From: Candidatus Rubrivivax defluviihabitans
GTDB taxonomy: Bacteria > Pseudomonadota > Gammaproteobacteria > Burkholderiales > Burkholderiaceae_C
Length of the DNA stretch: 64,000 nucleotides
Direction: 5' to 3'
NCBI GenBank assembly: GCA_016709385.1
Contig: JADJMW010000022.1
Location: 558,001-622,000 of the forward strand
Every line of letters begins with the position of its first letter. Positions within the stretch are counted from its first letter, which is position 1. The translations under genes and the position numbers were made by a program. The notes under the pieces were generated by a model, which did no database searches, had not been told where the DNA came from, and saw only the letters and a program-made list of their open reading frames with translations. Below, piece by piece: positions 50,377-58,997 of this stretch.

Positions 50377-52350
50377 TCACCAGGCGTGGCTGGCCAGCTG
50401 GCCTTCGCGCAAGTGGTAGACCCAGTCGCCGATCTGCACGCTGCGCTCCAGCGAGATCGGCAGGTAACCTGCGCCGACGGTGGCGCCGAGCAGGCCCAGG
50501 TCGCGCAACGTGCGCGCCGCGGTGTCCACCTCCAGGCGCTGCAGCCCGTGGCGCCAGTCCTGATAGTCGCTGGCGCTCAGATTCGCGGGCAGCGCGATGC
50601 GCACCGTGTCGCCCACTGCCATCAGGTTGAGCCCGTGGCGCGAGCCGTCCAGCGCGCTCATGCTGCCGGCGGCGCCCAGCGAGAGGCTGGCGCGCTGGCG
50701 CGGTTGCGCGGGGTCGGCGACGTCGAACAGCGCCACCTTCAGTCCCGTGGCCCGGCCCAGGGCGTCGGCGTCGCGGCCCACGCCCAGCAGCAGACCGTTG
50801 GCCAGCGGAACGAGCATCTCGGAGAAGCCCGCCACTTCGAGTTCACCCGTCACCCTGGGGTCGGCCGGATCGGACAGGTCCAGCACGTACAGCGGATCGG
50901 TGCGGCGGAAGGTGACGACGAAGCCGCGGTCGCCCACGAAGCGCACCGCGAAGACCTGTTCACCCGGCTTGCCCAGCGGCGCCGGCCGCGCCGCGTTGGG
51001 CAGCGTGGCCACGGTCTGCAGCAGCGCCTCGCCGGCACGTTCGCGCAGCACGGTCAGCCGCGCCGGTGAAGGGGCGCGGCCGGCCTCGGGCACGGCACCC
51101 CAGCCGCTTTCGCCGGTGTAGCTGAGCACACGCAGGTCGCCCTGGCTTTCGCCCAGGCGGTAGGACTTGCGCTCGCGGTCCCAGCCCAGGTGGCCTTCGA
51201 CCTGGCCGCTGGCGCGGTAGGACACGCCGCCGGACAGGCTGAATTTGTGGATGTCGGTCTGGATCTTCTGCGGGTAGACCAGACCGCCCGCGTCGGCCAG
51301 ATAGGCCCATCGCGTGGTGGCCAGGTAAAGGTTTTCGGTGGACATGTACAGCGCCTCGCTGCCACCCACGAAGCAGCGGCTGCGCTGTGCCAGCGTCGGC
51401 GAGCGCAGGTCGAATACCGTGATGGTGGTGAACTCCACCGCCAGCGAGGCATTGGCCGGCTGCAGATAGCAGTCGGTCTCGGCCAGCAGCGGCTGCGCCG
51501 GGCCGCCGTTACGGCTGATGCGCGGCAGCAGGTCGGCCGCGGTCAGGCGGTCGATGGCCGCTTCACGCTCGGCGGCCGAGGCCGTGGCCGGCAGTTGCTC
51601 GGCCGCCAGCACGGGCCGGTGGCTGGTGACCACGTAGAGCGCATCGCCGATGCGCCGGCTGTCCACCAGGTGGCCGTCGATGGCGATGCGTTCACCGGCG
51701 CGGGGCGCGGCGGGGTCGCTCACGTCCACGCGCTGCACGTCCACGCTGCTGCGCATCCAGCGCGGCGCGATGGCGATGCAGACCTCGCGGCAGATCTCGT
51801 CGGCCGGCGTGCCGGCCCAGTGCTGGCCGACCACCGCCAGCGAGCGCGGGTCGGCGGCGAGGACCATGCCCAGCGTCTCGGTGCCGAAGCTGCCGTCGGC
51901 CGCCAGCACCACCCGGCCCCGGGCCAGCGCACGACCGTCGGCGGCGCGTTCGTGTACCGCCACCAGCGGGCCCGCACCTTCCTGCGGCTGCAAGGTGTAG
52001 ATGAAGCGGCCGTCGGTCTGGATCAGGTCGGGTTCGTCGACGCCATCTTCCTGCACCAGCGTGCCGGAGCGAGGCTCGGCGGGCGCGGCGGCCGCCGGCA
52101 GCGACGTCACGGCCGTGGCGAGCGCGCCGTCCATGACACCGCCGGGGGCCAGCCGGCCCTGCGATGCCAGCGTGCGCAGGCGGGTCTGCACATAGCTGGT
52201 CAGCTCACCAGGCCGCGACGCGGCCAGCGCGCCGTTGCCCTGCGCAGGCGCTGCGGCCGGTTCGGTGTCGCTGCCGCCGCAGGCCGCCAGGCTCAGGCAC
52301 AGCGCGACCGCAGCACCCAGCCGCCGGGCCGGGGAGAGCATCGATTTCAT
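50377..52350 (-). CDS. Secreted beta-propeller lipoprotein (COG4880-like)
   Basis: 657 residues. The N-terminal signal ends in the lipobox LAACGG, so the mature protein is probably lipid-anchored. The rest matches beta-propeller domain proteins (PF09826 type): EDGVDEPDLIQTDGRFIYTLQ, QRVDVSDPAAPRAGERIAIDGHLVDSRRIGDALYVVTSHRP, YMSTENLYLATTRW, and FVVTFRRTDPLYVLDLSDPADPRVTGELEVAGFSEMLVPL. The blades recur as 'D.SDPA.P'. Function of the family is unknown; a secreted binding or enzymatic scaffold is plausible. AAGGAAA precedes the ATG, and a strong promoter with an overlapping palindrome lies upstream. Confidence 0.75.
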   Translation of the reverse strand: MKSMLSPARRLGAAVALCLSLAACGGSDTEPAAAPAQGNGALAASRPGELTSYVQTRLRTLASQGRLAPGGVMDGALATAVTSLPAAAAPAEPRSGTLVQEDGVDEPDLIQTDGRFIYTLQPQEGAGPLVAVHERAADGRALARGRVVLAADGSFGTETLGMVLAADPRSLAVVGQHWAGTPADEICREVCIAIAPRWMRSSVDVQRVDVSDPAAPRAGERIAIDGHLVDSRRIGDALYVVTSHRPVLAAEQLPATASAAEREAAIDRLTAADLLPRISRNGGPAQPLLAETDCYLQPANASLAVEFTTITVFDLRSPTLAQRSRCFVGGSEALYMSTENLYLATTRWAYLADAGGLVYPQKIQTDIHKFSLSGGVSYRASGQVEGHLGWDRERKSYRLGESQGDLRVLSYTGESGWGAVPEAGRAPSPARLTVLRERAGEALLQTVATLPNAARPAPLGKPGEQVFAVRFVGDRGFVVTFRRTDPLYVLDLSDPADPRVTGELEVAGFSEMLVPLANGLLLGVGRDADALGRATGLKVALFDVADPAQPRQRASLSLGAAGSMSALDGSRHGLNLMAVGDTVRIALPANLSASDYQDWRHGLQRLEVDTAARTLRDLGLLGATVGAGYLPISLERSVQIGDWVYHLREGQLASHAW

Positions 52351-52392
52351 GGCGGTTTCCTTCTGCGGGCCGTCGACATCCGTGATTTTGCG

Positions 52393-52426
52393 TGGGATAA
52401 TATTCCACATTTAACCTTGCCGTCAA
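52393..52426 (-). promoter_or_regulatory. Strong sigma-70 promoter with overlapping palindrome for the beta-propeller gene
   Basis: On the minus strand TTGACG (52421-52426) and TATTAT (52397-52402) are separated by 18 bases, matching five of six bases at each hexamer. The -10 lies within a 15-base imperfect palindrome (52393-52407, TGG-ATA-TAT-CCA symmetry with one mismatched pair), a candidate repressor site. The promoter is about 45 bases from the gene start. Confidence 0.6.
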
Positions 52427-52460
52427 ATTCCAGCATGTCGGCACGACGCCGCTTACGCCC

Positions 52461-53276
52461 ATGGCCATGAAGAACCAGCCCACGCTGGCGCTGGACCGCG
52501 TGCTGCGCGTGCTGCAGCCGCTGGTGCGCCTGCTGCTGCGTAACGGCGTCACCTACACGGTCTTCGCGGCCGCGCTCAAGCGCGTATTCCTGGACGCGGC
52601 ACGGCAGGAACTGGCCGGCCGCGGCATGGCGCAGACCGACAGCGCGCTGTCGCTGCTGTCCGGCGTGCACCGGCGCGACGTGCGCGGCCTCACGCGCGGT
52701 GCAGCAGCGGCGTCGGCGGTGGCCCCGCCGGCGCCGCTGGGCCTGGCCGCCCAGGTGGTGGCGCGCTGGATGAACGACCCCGAATTCCTCGACGCCCGCG
52801 GCGCCAGCCGCCCGCTGCCCAAGTCCGGTGGCCCTGGTTCCTTCGATGCCCTGGTGGCCGGCGTCAGCCGCGACGTGCGGCCCAAGGCCGTGCTCGACGA
52901 ACTGCAGCGCCTGGGCGTGGTGCACGACACCGAAGCCGGCCTCGTGCTCGAAGGCAGCGGCTTCGCGCCGCGCCAGGGTTTCGAGGAGATGTCGTGGCTG
53001 TTCGCGCAGAACCTGCACGACCACGCCGCCGCCGCGGTGGCCAACCTGCAGGGCGAAGCCAATTTCCTGGAGCAGTCGGTCTTCGTGGACGAACTCACTG
53101 CGGCCTCGGCCGAGCGCCTGCGCGAAGTGTCGGTGCAGGCCTGGAGGGCGGCATTCAGGACCGTGATGCAGGAAGCGCAGCAGCGTTTCGACGCCGACCA
53201 GACGCAAGCCAGCGCCGGGCAGCGCCGGCACCGCGCGCGCTTCGGCGTCTACTTCTACAGCGAAGGGGAGAGCTGA
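52461..53276 (+). CDS. DUF6502 family protein
   Basis: 271 residues. The start (LDRVLRVLQPLVRLLLRNGVTYTVFAAALKRVFLDAARQEL) and the winged-helix-like SLLSGVHRRDVRGLT correspond to DUF6502, a family common in Burkholderiales and often followed by a small lipoprotein gene, as here. The fold suggests a DNA- or RNA-binding N-terminus and a helical C-terminus (EEMSWLFAQNLHDHAAAAVANLQGE). No experimental role is known to me. It is divergent from the beta-propeller gene, and its stop directly abuts the next start. Confidence 0.75.
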   Translation: MAMKNQPTLALDRVLRVLQPLVRLLLRNGVTYTVFAAALKRVFLDAARQELAGRGMAQTDSALSLLSGVHRRDVRGLTRGAAAASAVAPPAPLGLAAQVVARWMNDPEFLDARGASRPLPKSGGPGSFDALVAGVSRDVRPKAVLDELQRLGVVHDTEAGLVLEGSGFAPRQGFEEMSWLFAQNLHDHAAAAVANLQGEANFLEQSVFVDELTAASAERLREVSVQAWRAAFRTVMQEAQQRFDADQTQASAGQRRHRARFGVYFYSEGES

Positions 53277-53825
53277 ATGTCGACCATCGAATGGCTGTCC
53301 CAACGGCCCCGGGCCGCGCTGGGATGGCTCGCCACGCTGTTGGCCGCCGTCCTGGCCGGCTGCGGCCCTGGCGTCGGCGGCACCGGCACGGGCGACACGG
53401 CCAGTGCGCTGGCCTACTTCGGCGCCAATCCGGCTTCGCTGTGCAGCAGCGAGCTCGCGGCGCTGGCAGCCTGCCGATACGACGGCACCACGGCCACGGC
53501 CGTGCCCGGCGCCGCGCCGGTGCTCCTGGTCGACGCCGCAGCGGGTGCGCGCGTGCGGGTGCGACTGTATGAAGACAGCGCCGAGCTCGTCGAGGCCTGC
53601 GCGCCGCTGGAATTCCGCGGCCAGTGGGGTGTCATCGCCGGCCAGGCGGGGCGCTTCTACGGTCACACCGACCCCGATGTCGCGCCCGCTCCGGCCTTGC
53701 TGGAGGCTCAGCCCAGCGGCACCGGCCTGCGGCTGACCTTGCGCGACGCCGAGGGTCGCGTGCTGCTGGGTCCGGTGATCGTGACGGCGACGGCAGCGCC
53801 ACCGGGAACGCCGGTCTGCCCATGA
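53277..53825 (+). CDS. Small predicted lipoprotein
   Basis: 182 residues. The N-terminal hydrophobic segment ends in the lipobox VLAGC, followed by a Gly/Thr-rich linker (GPGVGGTGTGDTASA). The mature part contains four to five Cys residues and beta-rich sequence (VRVRLYEDSAELVEACAPLEFRGQWGVIAG), suggesting a small disulfide-bonded periplasmic domain. The linker style resembles the DUF5666-like lipoproteins often found after DUF6502 genes, but the protein is shorter. It begins immediately after the DUF6502 stop, so the pair is an operon. Confidence 0.65.
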   Translation: MSTIEWLSQRPRAALGWLATLLAAVLAGCGPGVGGTGTGDTASALAYFGANPASLCSSELAALAACRYDGTTATAVPGAAPVLLVDAAAGARVRVRLYEDSAELVEACAPLEFRGQWGVIAGQAGRFYGHTDPDVAPAPALLEAQPSGTGLRLTLRDAEGRVLLGPVIVTATAAPPGTPVCP

Positions 53826-53832
53826 ACCCGCT

Positions 53833-56373
53833 TCAGCCCGCTTCGGTCACCATGGTGGCGAACAAAGCCGCCACCTGGTCCGGCCGAAGCGGCCGCGACA
53901 GCAGGTAGCCCTGGCCCACGTCCACGCCCAGCTCCTTCAGCGTGGCCAGCTGTTCCACGGTCTCGATGCCCTCGGCGATGATCTTCTTGCCCAGCGACCG
54001 CCCCAGGTTGACCACCGCGCGCACGATCTCCACGTTCTGCGCCTGCTGCTCCATGCCCATCACGAACGAACGGTCGATCTTCAGGCTGTCGATCGGCAGC
54101 GTGCTCAGGTAGGCCAGCGACGAATAGCCGGTGCCGAAGTCGTCGATGCTGAAGCGGCAGCCCACTTCGCGCAGCGCCTGCAGCGCACGCAGCGCGGCAT
54201 CCAGGTTGCCCATCAGCGTGGTTTCGGTGATCTCCAGAGTGAGGCATTGCGCCGGCACGGCATGGCGCTGCAGCACGCTGCGAACCAGCGGCACCAGGTT
54301 GGCGTTGCCGAGGTCGCGGCCCGAGATGTTCACGTGCATGTCCAGGTGGCCGGCATGCGCTTCGCCGGCGCGCCATGTGGCGAGCTGCTCGACGGCGCGT
54401 TCCACGACCCAGGCGGTGAGCGCCTCGATGTGGCCGCTTTCCTCGGCCAACGCGATGAACACGTCGGGCCCGATCGGCCCGCGCTCGGGGTGCACCCATC
54501 GCGCCAGCGCCTCGAAGCCGCTCAGCCGGTGCGGCGCCAGGTCGTACAGCGGCTGGAATACCAGCGAAAGCTGGCCTTCGCCAATGGCGCGGCGCAGGTC
54601 GCCTTCCAGCTTCAGCTTCTCGGCGATGCGTTCGTGCATGCTCTGGTCGAACAGCATCACGCGGCGGCGACCGTCGCCCTTGGCCGCGTACATGGCCAGG
54701 TCGGCGTCGCGCAGCACCTCGTCGGCAATGCGGTAGCCCAGGTCGCTGAGCGTGATGCCGATGCTGGCGCCCGGCAGCACCTCGGTGCCGTTGATCATGA
54801 TCGGCGCCGATACCGCTTCCAGCAGGCGCTCGGCCAGCACCATGGCATCTTGGGCTTCGTGCACCTGTTCCAGCAGCACGGCAAATTCGTCGCCGCCCAG
54901 CCGCGCCACGAGGTCGCCCGGGCGCACGCTGTCGGACAGGCGGCGCGCCACCTCGCGCAGCAGCACGTTGCCGGCGATGTGGCCCAGGCTGTCGTTCACC
55001 ACCTTGAAGCGGTCGAGGTCGAGGAACATCACCGCGAAGCGCTGCGAGTCGTCCAGCCGCGTGCGCTCCACCGCCACTTCCAGCCGTTCGTTGAAGCAGT
55101 TGCGGTTGGCCAGGTCGGTGAGGCTGTCGTGGTAGGCGATGTGGTGCAACTCGCCCTCGGCCAGGCGGCGCGAGGTGATGTCGTGCAACTGGTAGATGAG
55201 GCCGTTGCGTTCGCTGGCCGGGTCGACGAAGCGGCCGCAGTGCAGCGAAACCCAGAGCTGGCGCTCGCCCGCGCTGCGGCAACGCAGTTCCATCGAGAAG
55301 GGTTCGGTGTTGCCTTCGGCCATGGCCTGGACACGGCGGCTGAAGAGCTGGTCGTCGCCCTCGTGCAGCAGTTCGTCGAAGTGGCGGTTCAGCAGCGCCG
55401 GCTCGGCGCTGGCGAGCAGTGCGCACAAGGCCTGGTTGACCTGGTGGATGCTGCCGTCGGGGCGCACGATGGCCATGCCGATGGCGGCGTGCGTGAAGGC
55501 TGCGGTGAACCGCTGCTGGTTCAGCGCCGCCTCGCGCTGCGCCTCGGCGATGCGGGCTTCCTGCGCCTGGTGGTCCGCCTCCTGGCGGTTCAGCGAGTAG
55601 TGCACCAGCGCCAGCACGGCGCTGGCCACGGCGGCGGCCAGCACGACCACCGCCGGGCCGAACTGGCGCGCATTGATCGCCAGCACACCGGCCACGGCCG
55701 CAGACATGAGGTAGACCGCCGCCAGCCAGCTGTAGTTCTGCGCCCAGTCGACGAGCGACAGACGCTGACCGTTCTTGGCCGCCATCACCGCCAGCAGCGG
55801 CAGCGTGATGCCGGCGAAATAGGGCAGCGACACCAGGCACAGCGCCGCCAGCATGGCCGTGGCGGCCGGCAGGCCGGCGCCTTCGAAGGCGACATGCAAC
55901 GCCTCGTAGCCCAGGCCGCACAGCACCATGGTGGCGGTGGCGGCCGCCGGGGTGCCGACACGGCTGGTCAGCCGCTTGGAAGTGCGCCAGGCGCCGACCA
56001 GGCCCTCGGCGCCCACCGCGAGGGCCGCCGCCGGCGCACCGTGCAGGGCCAGCAGCGCGAAGACGAAGATGTCGGCGAAGCTGATCGAATATTTGGTGCG
56101 CGGAATGTGCACCGGAAACAGCGCCACCACGGCCACGAAGACCACGCCCAGCGCCACGCGCCACAGGTCGGCCACCGGCAGCGCCGCCAGCTGCGCCAGG
56201 GCCCATGCCGCCGCGAGCGCTCCCGCTGCCGCCAGCGTCAGCCATCGGCCAGTGGCCGTGGCGTTGTAGTCGTGCAGGTGCCGCCGCACGAAGCGGGACC
56301 AGAGGCCGGAACGCGACGCCGCCGCGGCCTGGGCGGCCGCGGCGGCGTTGGCGTGCTCGGATGGCGTGCTCAT
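53833..56373 (-). CDS. Membrane GGDEF-EAL protein with PAS domain
   Basis: 846 residues. About seven to eight membrane helices (residues ~40-265) form a MASE-like sensor, followed by a PAS domain (FTAAFTHAAIGMAIVRPDGSIHQVNQALCALL, about 285-400). The diguanylate cyclase domain has an intact active site, RLGGDEFAVL near residue 491. The phosphodiesterase domain has GFEALARW near 618, EITET, DDFGTGYSSLAYL, LKIDRSFV and IIAEGIET. Both activities in cyclic-di-GMP turnover therefore look possible. It converges on the lipoprotein gene and lies just downstream of the subtilase gene on the same strand. Confidence 0.92.
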   Translation of the reverse strand: MSTPSEHANAAAAAQAAAASRSGLWSRFVRRHLHDYNATATGRWLTLAAAGALAAAWALAQLAALPVADLWRVALGVVFVAVVALFPVHIPRTKYSISFADIFVFALLALHGAPAAALAVGAEGLVGAWRTSKRLTSRVGTPAAATATMVLCGLGYEALHVAFEGAGLPAATAMLAALCLVSLPYFAGITLPLLAVMAAKNGQRLSLVDWAQNYSWLAAVYLMSAAVAGVLAINARQFGPAVVVLAAAVASAVLALVHYSLNRQEADHQAQEARIAEAQREAALNQQRFTAAFTHAAIGMAIVRPDGSIHQVNQALCALLASAEPALLNRHFDELLHEGDDQLFSRRVQAMAEGNTEPFSMELRCRSAGERQLWVSLHCGRFVDPASERNGLIYQLHDITSRRLAEGELHHIAYHDSLTDLANRNCFNERLEVAVERTRLDDSQRFAVMFLDLDRFKVVNDSLGHIAGNVLLREVARRLSDSVRPGDLVARLGGDEFAVLLEQVHEAQDAMVLAERLLEAVSAPIMINGTEVLPGASIGITLSDLGYRIADEVLRDADLAMYAAKGDGRRRVMLFDQSMHERIAEKLKLEGDLRRAIGEGQLSLVFQPLYDLAPHRLSGFEALARWVHPERGPIGPDVFIALAEESGHIEALTAWVVERAVEQLATWRAGEAHAGHLDMHVNISGRDLGNANLVPLVRSVLQRHAVPAQCLTLEITETTLMGNLDAALRALQALREVGCRFSIDDFGTGYSSLAYLSTLPIDSLKIDRSFVMGMEQQAQNVEIVRAVVNLGRSLGKKIIAEGIETVEQLATLKELGVDVGQGYLLSRPLRPDQVAALFATMVTEAG

Positions 56374-56433
56374 GGCCTTGTTATCGGCTGCTGACGGCCG
56401 CGCTCAAGCGCCGTTCGGGCCCCCAGAGGGCGG

Positions 56434-58785
56434 TCAGGGCACGCCGAGCAGGCTGGTGTCGAACGCGCCCACCGGGTCGGCCAGCAGTTCGCTCAGGATG
56501 AAGCCTTCACTGAGGATGAAGCCCTCGCTCAGGATGAAGCCTTCGCTGAGAATGAAGCCGTGGCCGAGGGTGAGCCCCTCGCTGAGGATGAAGCCCTCGG
56601 AAAGGATGAAACCTTCGCTGAGGATGAAGCCTTCGCTCAGGATGAAGCCCTCGCTGAGGATGAAGCCGTCGCCGATGACGCTGCGCGGCACTTGCAGACG
56701 TTCGCTGAGGATGAAGCCTTCGGAAAGAATGAAGCCCTCGCTGAGGATGAAGCCCGCACCCGCGGCGGCCTGACCCGCGAGCCAGGCGGTGGGGACGAAC
56801 ACGCCGCTGTCCGCCTGGGCCGAATTGCTGCCGGCCGCGGGGCTGAGCAGCACCACCTGCCGCGTCAGCAGCGGCTGCGCCGCGGCGTTGCGCTCGACCA
56901 CGGCCAAGGGCACCGTATTCGCAGCCACGTGCCGGCCGGCCGGCAGATATTCCACGCTGTTGCGCAGCGCCACCTGCCGCACCCAGGTCAGGCCCGGGTC
57001 GTAGATGGGCTGGAAGCGGTCGAACAAGGCGTTGCCGGTCACGACATGGCTGCCGCCGGCATAGACGATGCGACCCCAGTCGAAGCTCTGTCCGTTGAGC
57101 GTGGACCGCGGCGTGGGCAGGTTCTTGCCCGGGGCCAGCAGCGGGTCGCCCGCGGCCAGTTGTCCGGCGGCCAGCGCGCCGCCGATGTCGGTGCGCAGCG
57201 CCCGCGCCAGCCGCACCGCGCCTTCCACGTTCAACTGCCCGGCCCCCTGTTGCAGCAGGTTGGCGTCTGGCAGCGGTTGCGCGGTGTATTGCAGGATGGC
57301 CTTCACCAGCGGCGGCGTCAGGCCCGGGTTGACCTGCAGCAGCACGGCCGCCGCGCCGGCCACGGCGGGTGCGGCCACCGAGGTGCCGCTGAGCTGCATC
57401 AGTTCCTGGTCGGCGGCCTGTGAGGCGCCTTGCACCTGCGCGTCTGCCATCAGTTGCGGGTAAAGCGTGGCCAGCAGGTTGCCCTCGGGTGCTGCCTTGT
57501 TCTTCTTGTTGGCCACCGCGCCCAGCAGCCGATTGCCTGGGGCCACCAGGTCGGGCTTGAGCACGTTGTCCACCCAGCGGCTGCCGCTGGGCAGCGTGAG
57601 GCTGCTGCGGGTGGGGCCGCGCGAGCTGAAGCCGGCCACCGCGTCGTCGCTGCGCACGGCGGTGGCAAACGGGTTGGTGGCGCCCACGGTGATGACCGAG
57701 GGTTCGGTGCCGGGCGAGCTGATCGCGCCGTAGACCTCCTGCCCGGCCTCGTTCTTGCCGGCGTTGCTGGCCGAGGCCACGACCACGATGCCCGACGCCA
57801 CGGCGCTGCGCGCGGCGCGCGCCAGCGGGTCCACCACGAAGGAGTCGATGCCGTTGGCGGCCAGGCTCAGGTTCATGACGCGGATGTTGTGCAGCCGTGA
57901 ACGCTGCAGCACCCAGTCGATGCCCACCAGCAGGTCGGCCACGGTGCCCACGCCGCGCTCGTCGAGCACGCGCACGTCGTATAGCGTGGCGCCGGGCGCC
58001 ACGCCGCTGGAGTCGGGCGACTGGTAGCTGCCGCGGCCGGCGGCGATGGAGGCCACCACGGTGCCGTGGCCGTTGGGGTCGGGTTGGTGGGATTTCGGCG
58101 CGCGTGCCACGGGGTCCGACGGCCGGGAGTCGTCGTAGCCGAACTGCCAGCGCACCTGTTCGCTGTAGTCCTTGCCGCGCGCCCAGCCGGTGCCGACGAT
58201 CTGCTTGTTCAGCGCCACCACGTCGACCACCTGCGCCACGCGCGTCTTGCCGGCGGCGTCCTGCATGTTGCGGTGGTCCCAGTCGATGCCCGAGTCGAGC
58301 ACGGCAATGCCGACGCCGCGGCCGTCGAAGGCGCTGGCGGTGCCGAAGCCGGGCACGGCGGTGGTGCCGGTGGCTTCGGCCACCAGGCTGCCGGTGCGCG
58401 CCGTGCTGCGGTTGGGAGCGATGGCCAGCACGTCGCCGCGTGCGGCCAGTGCCGGCAGCGCCGAGACGGGCACCAGCGCCGCCATGGCGCGCACCGAGGC
58501 AAAGACGCTGTAGACCGAGCCGCCCTGGGCCAGCACGGCGGCACGCAGGTTCGTCAGACGTGCGTCGCTGCCGCTGGCCACGATGAGCACCTTGGCGTAG
58601 GTCTGCCCACCCAGCGACTTGGCCCAGCTGACTTTCGGTGGCGCCGACGCGCTGGCGAAGCTGGCCAGGTCGGTGGAGATCTTCGGGCTCAGGCCCTGCG
58701 CGGCAGCAGCGCCGGCGAAGCCGAGCGCGCCGACGCAGGCGGTCACGGCGAGCAGGTGTCTGAACAGGGTACGGCGATTGGGCAT
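56434..58785 (-). CDS. Secreted S8 (subtilisin-like) peptidase with a C-terminal GFILSE repeat tail
   Basis: 783 residues. The signal peptide MPNRRTLFRHLLAVTACVGALGFAGAAAA decides the start. The catalytic triad is complete: Asp in GIAVLDSGIDWDH (about 161), His in PDPNGHGTVVASI (about 238) and Ser in LSGTSVAAPAVAGAAA (about 467), with the oxyanion Asn in SASNAGKNEAG. After a beta-rich region (about 560-675) the protein ends in twelve exact GFILSE hexapeptides plus one degenerate GLTLGH, split by an 11-residue insert (RLQVPRSVIGD), and a 17-residue end. The tail has no known anchor motif. Such a hydrophobic, regularly spaced tail could stack as a beta-solenoid or fibre, or act as an export or attachment element (inference). 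Confidence 0.88.
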   Translation of the reverse strand: MPNRRTLFRHLLAVTACVGALGFAGAAAAQGLSPKISTDLASFASASAPPKVSWAKSLGGQTYAKVLIVASGSDARLTNLRAAVLAQGGSVYSVFASVRAMAALVPVSALPALAARGDVLAIAPNRSTARTGSLVAEATGTTAVPGFGTASAFDGRGVGIAVLDSGIDWDHRNMQDAAGKTRVAQVVDVVALNKQIVGTGWARGKDYSEQVRWQFGYDDSRPSDPVARAPKSHQPDPNGHGTVVASIAAGRGSYQSPDSSGVAPGATLYDVRVLDERGVGTVADLLVGIDWVLQRSRLHNIRVMNLSLAANGIDSFVVDPLARAARSAVASGIVVVASASNAGKNEAGQEVYGAISSPGTEPSVITVGATNPFATAVRSDDAVAGFSSRGPTRSSLTLPSGSRWVDNVLKPDLVAPGNRLLGAVANKKNKAAPEGNLLATLYPQLMADAQVQGASQAADQELMQLSGTSVAAPAVAGAAAVLLQVNPGLTPPLVKAILQYTAQPLPDANLLQQGAGQLNVEGAVRLARALRTDIGGALAAGQLAAGDPLLAPGKNLPTPRSTLNGQSFDWGRIVYAGGSHVVTGNALFDRFQPIYDPGLTWVRQVALRNSVEYLPAGRHVAANTVPLAVVERNAAAQPLLTRQVVLLSPAAGSNSAQADSGVFVPTAWLAGQAAAGAGFILSEGFILSEGFILSERLQVPRSVIGDGFILSEGFILSEGFILSEGFILSEGFILSEGLTLGHGFILSEGFILSEGFILSEGFILSELLADPVGAFDTSLLGVP
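56488..56754 (-). repeat. Tandem 18-base repeat array encoding GFILSE
   Basis: Units of 18 bases run 56488-56667 (nine exact GFILSE units plus GLTLGH at 56560-56577), then a 33-base insert (56668-56700), then three more units to 56754. The DNA differs between units at silent positions: Gly GGC/GGT, Ile ATC/ATT, Leu CTG/CTC/CTT, and Ser AGC or TCC (two-base switches at 56596-56613 and 56719-56736), while the peptide stays identical. This indicates selection on the peptide rather than recent slippage alone. Confidence 0.95.
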
Positions 58786-58997
58786 GGGGTTCCCCGGGGT
58801 GGATGCAAAGGCCCGCCGTTGCGGAACGCATACGGCGCTGCGGGAGCGCGAGCTCACCTGTCGCTAGCCATCGTCCGAATGGCGCCAGACCTGAGGCCCA
58901 CCGCCCCGCCCGGACGCCGCCGCGGGCATTCCGTCATGAATGACCCTTGCGCCGCGGCAGTCATGTGTAACGAGGTTTTGCGCTACCGTGAGCGCCC

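Noticed and set aside
56488..56754. CRISPR-like regular repeat array
   Set aside because: Units of 18 bases are directly adjacent with no unique spacers and are in frame with a protein; no cas genes are present.
56348..56773. Plus-strand frame giving repeated MKPSLR units
   Set aside because: It is the reverse-complement reading of the GFILSE repeat array. The opposite strand has a signal peptide and catalytic domain continuous with the repeats.
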